Shown: positions 44,032-52,642 of the stretch, piece after piece
How positions within the stretch are numbered: position 1 is the first letter of the stretch
Layout: each line of letters begins with the position of its first letter
Assembly (NCBI GenBank): GCA_020638635.1
Contig: JACKIE010000008.1
Location: forward strand, 1-64,000
Direction of reading: 5' to 3'
Length of the DNA: 64,000 nt
From: Planctomycetota bacterium
GTDB lineage: Bacteria > Planctomycetota > UBA8742 > UBA2392
Made by a program: the position numbers and the translations under genes
The notes under the pieces: generated by a model
Seen by the model: only the letters and a program-made list of their open reading frames with translations
The model's database searches: none
What the model was told of the DNA's origin: nothing

Positions 44032-44100
44032 ATGAATACGCGCACGAACAACTTTGCTTGGCAGTGGTGGACCCCCGACTCCGGGTGGTGCGCCGCGTAG
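44032..44100 (+). CDS. trpL: trp leader peptide (four Trp codons)
   Basis: 22 codons with Trp at positions 10, 12, 13 and 19 (FAWQWWTP and SGWC). It is followed by a Rho-independent terminator before trpE. The segment TCCGGGTGG at 44080-44088, covering the last Trp codon, can pair with CCA and CCCGGA at 44120-44130, the left arm of the terminator, giving the antiterminator needed for classical attenuation. Initiation probably occurs close to the transcript start; no clear Shine-Dalgarno is seen. Confidence 0.88.
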   Translation: MNTRTNNFAWQWWTPDSGWCAA

Positions 44101-44122
44101 TTGTTTGCTGACTCGCTGACCA

Positions 44123-44154
44123 CGCCCGGACTTTGCTCCGGGCGTTTTTGTTTT
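44123..44154 (+). terminator. trp attenuator terminator
   Basis: CGCCCGGA (44123-44130), 6-nt loop, TCCGGGCG (44137-44144), then TTTTTGTTTT. It lies 22 bases after the leader stop and 21 bases before trpE. Confidence 0.9.
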
Positions 44155-44174
44155 CCCACACTTTCGAGACTGCC

Positions 44175-45494
44175 ATGACCGCCTCAACCATTGCCGACCT
44201 GGAAACGCCGACCTCGCTGTTCCTGAAACTGCGCGACTTCAAGCCCGCCTTCCTGCTGGAAAGCGTGACGCATGGCGAAAAGGTCGGCCGTTACTCATTC
44301 ATCGGCCTCGACCCCGTCAAGACCATCGAATACCACGGCGAAGGCAGCCTGCGCGAACTGATCGAGCGCGAAACGGAGGCCGCGAAGAGTCCCCTCGGCC
44401 TGGTCGGCGCCATCGCCTTCGAGAACGTGCACGAACTGCTGCCGACGGGCATAAAGGGGTCAGGCACCTCGCTGCGCTCGGAGCCAGCCCCCGTTTCGCC
44501 CCTGGCCGCATTCGTGGTGCCGCGGGCGGTGCTGACTTTCGATCACGCCGCGCGGCGCATCAGCCTGGACCACGCCGACGGGCCCGACGCGGCCGCGAAG
44601 CTGCTGGCCGAGATCCGCACCGCCATGGCGCTGCCGGTGCCGGAGCTGCCCCAGGGCGGCGACTACACCGAGCCGAATGCCACCATCGATGAGCCCGCAT
44701 TCACCAAAATGGTCGAGCAAGCGAAGGAGTACATCGCAGCCGGCGACATCTTCCAGGTAGTGCTGTCGCTGGCCTTCGAGGGCGAAACCAGCCTTCACCC
44801 GTACCAGGTGTATCGAGCGCTGCGCCATCTGAATCCCTCTCCCTACCTCTACTACCTCGATTTCGGCGCCTACCAGGTGATCGGCAGCAGCCCCGAGGCG
44901 CTCGTCAAGCTGCAGGGCGGTGAACTCACCATCCGGCCGATCGCCGGCACCCGCAGGCGCGGCGCCGATGACGCCGAAGACGCGGCCCTCGAGGCCGAGC
45001 TGCGCAGCGACGCCAAGGAACTGGCCGAGCACAACATGCTGGTTGACCTCGCCCGCAACGACGTCGGGCGCGTGGCCGAGATCGGAAGCGTGCGTGTGCC
45101 CGACCTGCGCGTGATCGAACGCTACTCCCACGTGATGCACATCTGCAGCAGCGTGACCGGCAGGCTCAAGGCCGATCCGCTGGACGCCTTCGCCAGCGCG
45201 TTTCCGGCCGGCACCGTCAGCGGCGCGCCCAAGATCCGCGCGCTGCAGATCATCAACGAGCTCGAGCCGCGGCCGCGCGGGTTTTACGCGGGCAGCGTTG
45301 GCTACTTCACGCCCGGCGGTGACTTCGACCAGGCGATCACCATCCGCACCATTGTGATGAACAACGGGCGATACAGCGCGCAGGCGGGCGCGGGCATCGT
45401 GGCCGACAGCGTGCCGGCCAATGAGTATCAGGAAATCCGCAACAAGGCGGCGGCGCTGCTGAAGGCGCTCGAGTTTGCAAGGGATGAACTGTGA
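44175..45494 (+). CDS. trpE: Anthranilate synthase component I
   Basis: 439 residues from the ATG at 44175. Feedback site LLES (PAFLLESVTHGEKVGRYSF), then the chorismate-binding domain: AGDIFQVVLS, YLYYLDFGAYQVIGSSPE, PIAGTRRRGAD, DLARNDVGRV, FPAGTVSGAPKIRA and QAGAGIVADS. It makes anthranilate from chorismate with TrpG. Residues about 94-106 (KGSGTSLRSEPAP) are encoded by a palindromic repeat at 44456-44492 in the N-terminal region between conserved blocks. First structural gene of the trp operon, controlled by the attenuator. Confidence 0.96.
   Translation: MTASTIADLETPTSLFLKLRDFKPAFLLESVTHGEKVGRYSFIGLDPVKTIEYHGEGSLRELIERETEAAKSPLGLVGAIAFENVHELLPTGIKGSGTSLRSEPAPVSPLAAFVVPRAVLTFDHAARRISLDHADGPDAAAKLLAEIRTAMALPVPELPQGGDYTEPNATIDEPAFTKMVEQAKEYIAAGDIFQVVLSLAFEGETSLHPYQVYRALRHLNPSPYLYYLDFGAYQVIGSSPEALVKLQGGELTIRPIAGTRRRGADDAEDAALEAELRSDAKELAEHNMLVDLARNDVGRVAEIGSVRVPDLRVIERYSHVMHICSSVTGRLKADPLDAFASAFPAGTVSGAPKIRALQIINELEPRPRGFYAGSVGYFTPGGDFDQAITIRTIVMNNGRYSAQAGAGIVADSVPANEYQEIRNKAAALLKALEFARDEL
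44456..44492. repeat. GGGTCAGGCAC palindrome inside trpE
   Basis: GGGGTCAGGCACC ... GGAGCCAGCCCCC, about 37 bp, read through in frame by trpE. Ends match the elements at 40510 and 54206. Confidence 0.8.
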
Positions 45495-45536
45495 AGCTCA
45501 CTACCAACCACAAACCACCAACTACCAACTGAAACC

Positions 45537-46109
45537 ATGATCCTTCTCATCGATAACTACGACAGCTTCACCTTCAACCTCTACCAAGCCCTGGGAACGC
45601 TCGGCGCGGACATCCTCGTGCGCTACAACGACCAGGTCAGCGGCGCCGACCTCGAGCAGGCCGACGCCATCGTGATCTCGCCCGGCCCCGGCAACCCGGA
45701 CCAGGCCGGGCAGACGCTGGACGTGATCCGCACACAGGCCGGGCGGCTGCCGATTCTCGGCGTGTGCCTGGGCCACCAGGCAATCGCGCAGGCCTTTGGT
45801 GGCCGTGTGGTGCGCGCCCCGCGCCTGATGCACGGCAAGACCTCGCGCATCTACCACGATTCGCGCGGCCTGTACGACGGGCTGCCGAATCCCGTAGAGG
45901 TCGGGCGCTATCACTCGCTGATTGTTGACGAGTCAAGCCTGCCGCCGGAGTTCGAAATCGCCAGCTACACCAGCGAAGGCGAGATCATGGGCATCCGCCA
46001 CCGCGAGCTGCCCATTGAGGGCGTGCAGTTTCACCCGGAGAGCATCCTGACGCCCCAGGGCCCCAGGCTGCTGCAGAACTTCCTGAACCGTATCGTCGCG
46101 ATCGCCTGA
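45537..46109 (+). CDS. trpG: Anthranilate synthase component II (glutamine amidotransferase)
   Basis: 190 residues, class I GATase with [17 protein letters not shown], nucleophile in [17 protein letters not shown], and catalytic His/Glu in [14 protein letters not shown]. Supplies ammonia to TrpE. The 42-base gap after trpE contains CCAACCACAAACCACCAAC-type low-complexity sequence. Confidence 0.96.
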   Translation: MILLIDNYDSFTFNLYQALGTLGADILVRYNDQVSGADLEQADAIVISPGPGNPDQAGQTLDVIRTQAGRLPILGVCLGHQAIAQAFGGRVVRAPRLMHGKTSRIYHDSRGLYDGLPNPVEVGRYHSLIVDESSLPPEFEIASYTSEGEIMGIRHRELPIEGVQFHPESILTPQGPRLLQNFLNRIVAIA

Positions 46110-46138
46110 TGCCGCCAAAACGCCAACGGAGACCAGCC

Positions 46139-47137
46139 ATGGCCACACAACTGCTCGAACAACTGGCCAGCGGCGCCCATCTCGGCGCCGACGACGCGGA
46201 AACCCTGTTGAACCGGCTGCTTGACGAGTCAACACCGGAGTTCCTGATCGCAGGCATCCTCGCCGCGCTGCGCACCAAGGGAGAATCCGGCGAGGAACTG
46301 CTGGGCATTACGCGTGCGTTGTTGAACCTTGCGGGCAGCGTGCTCGACGTGCCCGCAGGCGCCGTGGACACCTGCGGTACCGGCGGTGACGGCGCGGGCA
46401 CCTTCAACATCAGCACGGCCGCGGCTTTACTGGTCGCGGCGCTGGACGTGCCGGTGGTCAAACACGGCAACCGCAGCGTCACCAGCCGCAGCGGCAGCGC
46501 CGATGTGATTGAGGCCCTTGGCCTGCCGTTCACCGCGCCCGGTGCTGCGGCCGACCTGCGCTTTTCGTTCCTGTTCGCGCCGCAGTTCCACCCGGCCCTG
46601 AAGCGCATCGGCCCGATCCGCAAGGCGCTTGGCATCCGGACTGTCTTCAACCTGGTGGGGCCGCTGGCCAACCCGGCCCGCCCTGCGTTCCAGCTGGTGG
46701 GCGTTGCCGCACGCGAGCGCCTTGCCGACGTCGCCCGCGCTCTGCAGGGCCTGGGGCGCACGCGCGCCTTCGTGGTCCACGGCGAGCCTGGGCTCGACGA
46801 AGCCACTCCCGCCGGGCGCTTCACAGTCATCGACGTACGGTCCGAAGCCATTTCAGCTGCCGACTTCACGGCTGCGGACTTCGGTTTGCCTGCCTGTGAG
46901 CTGGCGGACCTGCGCGGCGGCGATGCGGACGAAAACGCCGCGATCATCGAGGCCATTATCGCCGGCGAGCGCGGCCCGCGGCGTGATACGGTGGTGCTGA
47001 ACGCGGCCCTGACCCTGCTGTTGGTCGGCCGCGCGGGTTTGCCCCGCGAAGCGGCCGAGCTGGCGGCGAAGGCCATCGACGACGGCCGTGCAACCCAGCT
47101 GCTGCGCGAACTGCAGGGGAGCGCCATCCATGCCTGA
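46139..47137 (+). CDS. trpD: Anthranilate phosphoribosyltransferase
   Basis: 332 residues from the ATG at 46139 (GGAG upstream; an ATG at 46109 overlapping the trpG stop is possible). Signatures: DTCGTGGDGAGTFNISTAAA, KHGNRSVTSRSGSADVIEALG, FAPQFHPALK and the NPARP loop. It transfers anthranilate to PRPP. Its stop overlaps the trpC start region. Confidence 0.96.
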   Translation: MATQLLEQLASGAHLGADDAETLLNRLLDESTPEFLIAGILAALRTKGESGEELLGITRALLNLAGSVLDVPAGAVDTCGTGGDGAGTFNISTAAALLVAALDVPVVKHGNRSVTSRSGSADVIEALGLPFTAPGAAADLRFSFLFAPQFHPALKRIGPIRKALGIRTVFNLVGPLANPARPAFQLVGVAARERLADVARALQGLGRTRAFVVHGEPGLDEATPAGRFTVIDVRSEAISAADFTAADFGLPACELADLRGGDADENAAIIEAIIAGERGPRRDTVVLNAALTLLLVGRAGLPREAAELAAKAIDDGRATQLLRELQGSAIHA

Positions 47138-48011
47138 CTTTCTCAAAAGCATGGCCAAAACCTCCGCCGAGCGCGTGGGGGCAGCACGCCGACGCACCAG
47201 TGACGCGGCGATCCGCGAAGCGGCCGAGCACGCCGCACCCGCGAGGCGGCTGCGGCTGGGAGAAGATTTCGGCGTGATCGCCGAAATCAAGCGCCGCGCG
47301 CCGTCCAGCGGCAAACTGGCCGAAGGCGTGAACGTCGCCGCCCGCGCGCAAGCGTATGAACGAGCGGGGGCCGTGGCGGTTTCCGTGCTGACCGAACCCG
47401 CCAGCTTCGGCGGCGACCTGCGTGACCTGCGCGAGGCCGCGACCGCCGGGCCGCCCGTGATGCGCAAAGACTTCCTGGTGGATGCTTACCAGCTGTATGA
47501 AGCGCGCGCCCACGGCGCTGACGGAGTGCTGCTGATCGCGGCGATCCTGGACGACAATCAGTTGCGCGATCTGCTTGGCGTGGCCGATTACCTGGGCCTG
47601 TTCGCCCTGGTGGAAGCTTTCGATGAAGTCGACGTCGAACGCGCCCAGTGCGCGGGCGCCGAGCTGGTGGGCGTCAACTGCCGCAACCTGCGCGACCTCA
47701 GCGTCGAGTTTGCGCGCTTCGAACGCCTGCGTCCCCTGATTGACCGCGACCGCAAGGCCATCGCCGAAAGCGGCATCACGGCGCCGGAACAGTTGACGGC
47801 CGTGCGCGAGCTGGGCTACCACGCCGCACTGGTGGGCAGCGCTCTGATGCGCCAGGCCGACCCCGCCGCGGCGCTGCGCCAGTTGTTGGGGACTGTCCCC
47901 GGCGAAGCCGAGGGACTGTCCCCGTTTTCGAGTGCGGAGGGACAGGCCGGACGACGGGGACAGTCCCTCCGCGCAGGCGCGGGGGACAGTCCCCAGAAGG
48001 CAGCGCGATGA
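47130..48011 (+). CDS. trpC: Indole-3-glycerol phosphate synthase with repeat-derived C-terminal tail
   Basis: 293 residues from the ATG at 47130, which overlaps the trpD end by 8 bases. TIM-barrel motifs: GVIAEIKRRAPSSGKL, VSVLTEPASFGGDL, VMRKDFLVDAYQLYEARAHGADG, LVGVNCRNLRDL and ESGITAPEQL. Normal enzymes end about residue 258; the last 41 residues here (LLGTVPGEAEGLSPF onwards) are encoded by GGGGACTGTCCCC-type repeats. The catalytic barrel is complete, so activity is expected. Confidence 0.95.
   Translation: MPDFLKSMAKTSAERVGAARRRTSDAAIREAAEHAAPARRLRLGEDFGVIAEIKRRAPSSGKLAEGVNVAARAQAYERAGAVAVSVLTEPASFGGDLRDLREAATAGPPVMRKDFLVDAYQLYEARAHGADGVLLIAAILDDNQLRDLLGVADYLGLFALVEAFDEVDVERAQCAGAELVGVNCRNLRDLSVEFARFERLRPLIDRDRKAIAESGITAPEQLTAVRELGYHAALVGSALMRQADPAAALRQLLGTVPGEAEGLSPFSSAEGQAGRRGQSLRAGAGDSPQKAAR
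47887..47996. repeat. GGGGACTGTCCCC / GGGGACAGTCCC repeat array in the trpC end
   Basis: Units at 47888-47900, 47912-47923, 47956-47967 and 47982-47994 in both orientations, forming a stem of about 110 bp. The reading frame continues through it to the trpF overlap. Confidence 0.8.
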
Positions 48012-48613
48012 TCAAGATCTGCGGAATCACGGACGCCGCCACAGCCGCCCTGGCCGCCGAGGCCGGAGCCACCGCTATCGGGCTGGTATTCGCGGACTCT
48101 CCCCGGCGGGTATCGGCCCGGCAGGCGGCCGAAATCGTGCGCGCCCTGCCGCGCGAAATTGAGCGCATCGGCGTGTTCCGCCGCGGCGACCTGGATCGGT
48201 TGCCGGACATCCTTGAGCAGGTGGACCTCGACGCCGTGCAGGTCCATCGCGCCGAGGACCTGCCCCTGGCGCTGCACGGCCGTGAAGTAATCCCCGGCGT
48301 ACGCGTGGAGTTCGCGGGCGACTTTCCACACGGGCGCGTGCTGGTGGATTCGCCCCTGGGCGAGGGCAGCGGCGTGGCATGGAACTTCGCCGACGTGCGG
48401 CGCTTTGCGCAGGGCCGACGCGTAATCCTGGCTGGCGGGTTGAGCCCCGCCAACGTGGCGGAAGCGATCCGGCTGGCGCGGCCCTATGGGGTTGACGTGT
48501 CAAGTGGTGTGGAACGCGCCCCCGGCGTGAAGGACGCGACGCTGGTTCGGGCTTTCATACAGGCCGCGCGCGAAGCGTTGGATGCGGTGCAGAAGATCGA
48601 GGTGAAGGCATGA
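48008..48613 (+). CDS. trpF: Phosphoribosylanthranilate isomerase
   Basis: 201 residues: [35 protein letters not shown], acid [13 protein letters not shown], and [14 protein letters not shown]. Amadori rearrangement of PRA to CdRP. ATGA overlaps with trpC and with trpB. Confidence 0.95.
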   Translation: MIKICGITDAATAALAAEAGATAIGLVFADSPRRVSARQAAEIVRALPREIERIGVFRRGDLDRLPDILEQVDLDAVQVHRAEDLPLALHGREVIPGVRVEFAGDFPHGRVLVDSPLGEGSGVAWNFADVRRFAQGRRVILAGGLSPANVAEAIRLARPYGVDVSSGVERAPGVKDATLVRAFIQAAREALDAVQKIEVKA

Positions 48614-49779
48614 CAACGGCGGAAAGGACACGCGGGCGGTTCGGGATCTACGGCGGGCAGTACGTGCCGGAGACCCTGGTCGCCAACCTGCATGAACTGG
48701 AACAGGCCTATGAGGCGGCAAAGCAGGATGCCGACTTCGCCACTGAGTTGGAGCTGACACTGCGCGAGTTTGTCGGTCGCGCCACGCCCCTCTACTTTGC
48801 CGAGCGCCTGAGCGCCGACTTCGGCGGCCGGGTGTTCCTCAAGCGCGAAGACCTGACCCACACCGGCGCCCACAAGATCAACAACGCCGTGGGCCAGGCG
48901 CTGCTGGCCAGGAAGCTGGGCAAGACGCGGATCGTCGCCGAGACCGGCGCCGGCCAGCACGGTGTGGCGACGGCCGCCGCCTGCGCGCGGCTCGGGCTCG
49001 AATGTGTGGTGTACATGGGTGCCCTCGACTGCGAGCGCCAGCGCCCCAACGTCGAGCGCATGAAGCTGCTGGGCGCGACGGTGGTCGCTTGCGAGGCCGG
49101 CAGCCGCAACCTGAAGATCGCGATCAATGAGGCCATCCGCGACTGGATCAGCCGGCCTGAAGACACGCACTACCTGATCGGCAGCGTGGTCGGCCCGCAC
49201 CCGTACCCCGCCATGGTGCGCGACTTCCAGAGCGTGATCGGCCGCGAAGCGCGTGCGCAGTTCCTGCAGCGCGAAGGCCGCCTGCCGGACGCCGTGGTCG
49301 CCTGCGTGGGCGGCGGCAGCAACGCGATGGGCATCTTCGCGGGCTTTCTCGATGACGAGGTTGAGCTGCATGGCGTGGAAGCCGGCGGCAAAGGCGAGAC
49401 TCACGCCGCGCCGCTGAATTCAGGCACGCCGGGCGTGCTGCACGGCGCGATGCAATACCTGCTGCAGGATGATGACGGCCAGATCCTCGACACCCACTCC
49501 ATCGCCGCGGGCCTCGATTATCCCGGCGTCGGCCCCGAGCACAGCTTCCTGAAAGACAGCGGCCGCGCGCAGTACCACGTGGTGCGCGATGAGGAAGCGC
49601 TGCAGGCGTTCAAGCTGCTGGCGCGGCGCGAAGGCATCATCCCGGCACTGGAAAGCAGCCACGCGCTGGCCTTCGCAAAGCGGCTGCTGGCACAGCGCCC
49701 CGGCCTGAGTGTGATCGTCAATCTTTCCGGCCGCGGCGACAAGGACCTGCCCTCACTGATGGAAAGGAAGCTGCTGTGA
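48610..49779 (+). CDS. trpB: Tryptophan synthase beta chain
   Basis: 389 residues: [19 protein letters not shown] (PLP lysine), [27 protein letters not shown] and SLTGRGDKDL-like [12 protein letters not shown]. Condenses indole with serine. ATGA overlap with trpF. Confidence 0.97.
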   Translation: MTTAERTRGRFGIYGGQYVPETLVANLHELEQAYEAAKQDADFATELELTLREFVGRATPLYFAERLSADFGGRVFLKREDLTHTGAHKINNAVGQALLARKLGKTRIVAETGAGQHGVATAAACARLGLECVVYMGALDCERQRPNVERMKLLGATVVACEAGSRNLKIAINEAIRDWISRPEDTHYLIGSVVGPHPYPAMVRDFQSVIGREARAQFLQREGRLPDAVVACVGGGSNAMGIFAGFLDDEVELHGVEAGGKGETHAAPLNSGTPGVLHGAMQYLLQDDDGQILDTHSIAAGLDYPGVGPEHSFLKDSGRAQYHVVRDEEALQAFKLLARREGIIPALESSHALAFAKRLLAQRPGLSVIVNLSGRGDKDLPSLMERKLL

Positions 49780-50570
49780 GCATTGATGCACTGAACACCG
49801 CCTTTGAACGCGCCCGCGGTGAGGGGCGCAAGGCGCTGCTGCCGTTCCTGATGGCCGGCCACCCCACACGACAGGCGTTTGAGCACAACCTGGCCCAGGC
49901 CGGCGAATTCGCCGACGTGATCGAGGTGGGCGTGCCCTTCAGCGACCCCTTAGCCGACGGGCCGGTGATCCAGGCCGCCGCCGCAACGGCCCTGAAGAAC
50001 GGCACGACACTGCCAGGCACCCTGGACGTGCTGACGCGGCGCAAGGCCGGCCCGCCGGTGGTGCTGATGCTCAGCGTGAACCAGGTGCTGGCCCGCGGAC
50101 TTGAGCGCTTCGCACAGCGCGCCGTCAAGGCCGGTGTCAGTGGCGCGATCATTCCCGACCTGCCCTTCGAAGAACAGCAGGAGGCGCGTGAGGTGTTTAC
50201 GCGTCAAGGCCTGGTGCTGGTCAGCATGCTGGCGCCCACCACGCGGCCGGAACGCGCCGAGGCGATCCTGCGACGCGCGCAGGGCTTCGCCTACCTGATC
50301 AGCGTGGCCGGCGTTACCGGAACCCGTGAAGGCTTCGCGCCTGAGACCATCGAGTACATCCGGCGAAGCGCCGCGCTTTCGCCGGCGCCGGTGTGCGTCG
50401 GCTTCGGCATCACCAGGCCGCAACACATCGAGCAGCTGCGCGAGCATGCGGACGGTTTCATCGTCGGCACAGCGCTGATCCGCGGCCTTGAACAGGGGCT
50501 CAGCGTGGCCGATGTACTGCGGCCCCTGCGCGAAGCCTGCAACCAGCAAACCACAGGAGTTCGGTCATGA
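49776..50570 (+). CDS. trpA: Tryptophan synthase alpha chain
   Basis: 264 residues from a GTG overlapping the trpB stop (GTGA). [11 protein letters not shown], acid E in [34 protein letters not shown], and [13 protein letters not shown]. Releases indole from indoleglycerol phosphate for TrpB. ATGA overlap with the DAHP synthase gene. Confidence 0.96.
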   Translation: MSIDALNTAFERARGEGRKALLPFLMAGHPTRQAFEHNLAQAGEFADVIEVGVPFSDPLADGPVIQAAAATALKNGTTLPGTLDVLTRRKAGPPVVLMLSVNQVLARGLERFAQRAVKAGVSGAIIPDLPFEEQQEAREVFTRQGLVLVSMLAPTTRPERAEAILRRAQGFAYLISVAGVTGTREGFAPETIEYIRRSAALSPAPVCVGFGITRPQHIEQLREHADGFIVGTALIRGLEQGLSVADVLRPLREACNQQTTGVRS

Positions 50571-51583
50571 TCGTCACCATGCAACCAGGCGCCACGCTGA
50601 AAGAGATCACCGCGGTGATCCGTGCCCTCGAGGGCTTCGGCGCCCAACCCTCTATCTCACGGGACTGCGGCTGCACGCTGGTCACGGCCGCCACCAGCCG
50701 CCTGCCCATCGACGCGCGCGAGCTGCAATCGCTGCCCGGCGTGCGCGACGTGCATGAAGACGCGCACCCCTTCAAGCGCGTCAGCCGCAACTACCATCCC
50801 GAGGACACGGTGATCGAGGCCGCGGGCGCGCGCTTCGGTGGCGGCGGCTTCTGCGTGATCGCCGGCCCCTGCGCCGTCGAAAGCGAAGAGCAGATCCACC
50901 ACGTCGCCGCGCACGTCGCGGCCCAGGGCGCCAAGGGCCTGCGCGGCGGGGCGTTCAAGCCGCGCACCTCGCCTTACGCCTTCCAGGGCCTAGGCGTGCC
51001 GGGGCTGCGCATGATGCGCGAGGCCGCCGACGCCCACGGCCTGGCGGCGATCAGCGAGGTGATGGCGATCGGCCAGGTGGACGACGCCGTACGCTACCTC
51101 GACGTACTGCAGGTGGGAGCCCGCAACATGCAGAACTTCGACCTGCTGCGCGAAGTCGGCCGCGCCGACAAGCCGGTGCTGCTGAAGCGCGGGCCGAGCA
51201 GCAAAATCGAAGAGCTGCTGTTGGCGGCCGAGTACATCGTGGACGCCGGCAACCCGCGCGTGATTTTGTGCGAGCGCGGCGTGCGAACCTTCGAGACCGC
51301 CACGCGCAACACGCTTGACATCGCGGCCGTGCCGGTGGTGAAGCAGCTGAGCCACCTGCCGATCGTGATCGACCCCAGCCACGCAGCCGGCAAGCGGGAG
51401 TACGTGAAAGCGCTGACCCTGGCGGCGCTGGCGGTGGGGGCGGACGGCGTGATGGTGGAAGTGCACCCGGAGCCCTCCAAGGCGCTGAGTGACGGCCGCC
51501 AGAGCCTGCACTATGAGGAGTTCAGCGAGCTGATGAACGAGGTGCGGAGGCTGGCGGAGTTCCGCGCGCCGGTGGGTGTGTGA
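50567..51583 (+). CDS. aroF: 3-deoxy-7-phosphoheptulonate (DAHP) synthase, type I beta with N-terminal regulatory domain
   Basis: 338 residues. Residues 1-70 form a ferredoxin-like regulatory domain as in the Thermotoga enzyme; the barrel has VIAGPCAVESEEQI, RGGAFKPRTSPYAFQGLG, LLKRGPSSKIEELLLAAEYI and PIVIDPSHAAGKREYV. First step of the shikimate pathway (PEP plus erythrose-4-phosphate). Its place at the end of the trp operon ties aromatic input to the Trp attenuator, a sensible co-regulation. Confidence 0.95.
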   Translation: MIVTMQPGATLKEITAVIRALEGFGAQPSISRDCGCTLVTAATSRLPIDARELQSLPGVRDVHEDAHPFKRVSRNYHPEDTVIEAAGARFGGGGFCVIAGPCAVESEEQIHHVAAHVAAQGAKGLRGGAFKPRTSPYAFQGLGVPGLRMMREAADAHGLAAISEVMAIGQVDDAVRYLDVLQVGARNMQNFDLLREVGRADKPVLLKRGPSSKIEELLLAAEYIVDAGNPRVILCERGVRTFETATRNTLDIAAVPVVKQLSHLPIVIDPSHAAGKREYVKALTLAALAVGADGVMVEVHPEPSKALSDGRQSLHYEEFSELMNEVRRLAEFRAPVGV

Positions 51584-51640
51584 ATGCTTCAAGCTTCAAG
51601 CATTGCCGAAAACAGTTCGAAAAAAAGTTTCGAGTCACTG

Positions 51641-51668
51641 TTGACCTGTCAATTTCCGGCCGTATGGT
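51641..51668 (+). promoter_or_regulatory. Sigma70-like promoter of the cysC leader
   Basis: TTGACC (51641-51646), 16-bp spacer and TATGGT (51663-51668); the leader ATG follows 8 bases after the -10 box, as at 9974-10001. Confidence 0.72.
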
Positions 51669-51676
51669 TTCGCGCC

Positions 51677-51754
51677 ATGAACGCAAACAAGGCCAAGATG
51701 TGCTGCTGCATGTGCGCCCCCCGGGGTGGCACGTGCGCGGGCATGGCCTTGTAA
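51677..51754 (+). CDS. Cysteine leader peptide upstream of cysC
   Basis: 25 codons containing KMCCCMCAP (TGC TGC TGC ATG TGC) and a further Cys codon near the end. It begins 8 bases after a promoter -10 box and is followed by a perfect terminator. GGTGGC at 51725-51730 can pair with GCCACC at 51778-51783 in the terminator stem, so a ribosome stalled on the Cys codons would leave the antiterminator free. This is the layout of amino-acid attenuation with Cys as the sensed residue. No Shine-Dalgarno, so leaderless initiation is likely. Confidence 0.82.
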   Translation: MNANKAKMCCCMCAPRGGTCAGMAL

Positions 51755-51774
51755 CTCAAGACCAACCTGTTCAC

Positions 51775-51808
51775 GAAGCCACCGCCAACGCGGTGGCTTC
51801 TTTCATTT
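51775..51808 (+). terminator. Attenuator terminator upstream of cysC
   Basis: GAAGCCACCGC, loop, GCGGTGGCTTC, then TTTCATTT; 21 bases after the leader stop and 22 bases before cysC. Confidence 0.85.
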
Positions 51809-51829
51809 CCAGACCTGACGGAGACGACA

Positions 51830-52393
51830 ATGGCAAGCGCAAGAGGATTCACACTGTGGTTCACCGGCCTTTCGGGGGCGGGCAAATCGACACTGGCCGA
51901 CGAGATTTCACGCCGCCTGCTGCGGCACGGCATCGGCCACGAGGTGCTGGACGGCGACGTGGTGCGCACGCACTTGAGCAAGGGGCTCGGGTTTTCGCGT
52001 GAGGACCGCGACACCAACATCCGGCGCATCGGCTTCGTGGCCGAGTTGCTGACGCGGCACGAGATCCCGGTGATCACCGCCGCGATCAGCCCCTACCGCG
52101 AGGTGCGCGAGGAAGTGCGCCACAAGATCGGCAGCCGGCGCTTCATCGAGGTGTTCGTGACGGCCTCGCTCGATGAGCTGGTGCGCCGCGACGTGAAGGG
52201 CCTGTATGCCAAGGCGCTGCACGGCGAGATCAAGAACTTCACGGGCGTCAGCGACCCCTACGAAGCCCCCGTCAACTCGGAAGTCACGGTGGACAGCGAG
52301 AACGAATCGCCCGAGCAGTCGGCCGACAAGATCTGGGACTACCTGGTGCAGAACGCCTTCATCCGCGTCGAGCAGCTGGTGGGGCACGCATAA
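51830..52393 (+). CDS. cysC: Adenylylsulfate kinase
   Basis: 187 residues: P-loop [45 protein letters not shown], and the lid [19 protein letters not shown]. Phosphorylates APS to PAPS. No ATP sulfurylase gene is in the window. The reductase fused at 53665 looks APS- rather than PAPS-type, so PAPS may serve sulfation as well. Controlled by the Cys leader upstream; a second Cys-rich leader starts right after its stop. Confidence 0.95.
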   Translation: MASARGFTLWFTGLSGAGKSTLADEISRRLLRHGIGHEVLDGDVVRTHLSKGLGFSREDRDTNIRRIGFVAELLTRHEIPVITAAISPYREVREEVRHKIGSRRFIEVFVTASLDELVRRDVKGLYAKALHGEIKNFTGVSDPYEAPVNSEVTVDSENESPEQSADKIWDYLVQNAFIRVEQLVGHA

Positions 52394-52394
52394 C

Positions 52395-52466
52395 ATGACC
52401 GCACACACCGCAAAGCTGAGCAAGTGCAAGGCCCCCATGTGCATGGGCGGGGGTGGCTCGTGTTGA
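52395..52466 (+). CDS. Second cysteine-rich leader peptide, between cysC and the permease genes
   Basis: 23 codons starting one base after the cysC TAA; it contains SKCKAPMCMGGGGSC, with Cys as the last codon. A terminator follows at 52490-52518. GGTGGC at 52453-52458 can pair with GCCGCC at 52492-52497 of the terminator arm (one G-U), as in the first leader. It would add a second Cys checkpoint for the downstream sulfate and sulfite genes. A genuine small metal-binding peptide is the alternative. Confidence 0.7.
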   Translation: MTAHTAKLSKCKAPMCMGGGGSC

Positions 52467-52489
52467 CGCGTAAAGAGACGCGCAGACAC

Positions 52490-52518
52490 GGGCCGCCGAA
52501 AGGCGGCCCTTTCTTTTT
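52490..52518 (+). terminator. Terminator/attenuator after the second Cys leader
   Basis: GGGCCGCC, loop GAAA, GGCGGCCC, then TTTCTTTTT. Confidence 0.85.
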
Positions 52519-52538
52519 GGATGCTTGAGGACTGAACC

Positions 52539-52640
52539 ATGAACACCGCAGCTTTCAAACGTGACTTCACCGCCGCGATGGTGGCGCTGGTATTCATCGC
52601 CGTCGCGAAGATCGGCCTGCTGAGCCTGGTTCCCTGGTAG
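52539..52640 (+). CDS. 33-residue single-helix membrane microprotein
   Basis: Begins MNTAAFKRDF and continues as one hydrophobic helix (MVALVFIAVAKIGLLSL) to a TAG two bases before the permease start; TTGAGGA is upstream. The spacing and strand suggest it is a small partner or missing first helix of the YeiH-type permease. No known family. Confidence 0.6.
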   Translation: MNTAAFKRDFTAAMVALVFIAVAKIGLLSLVPW

Positions 52641-52642
52641 CC

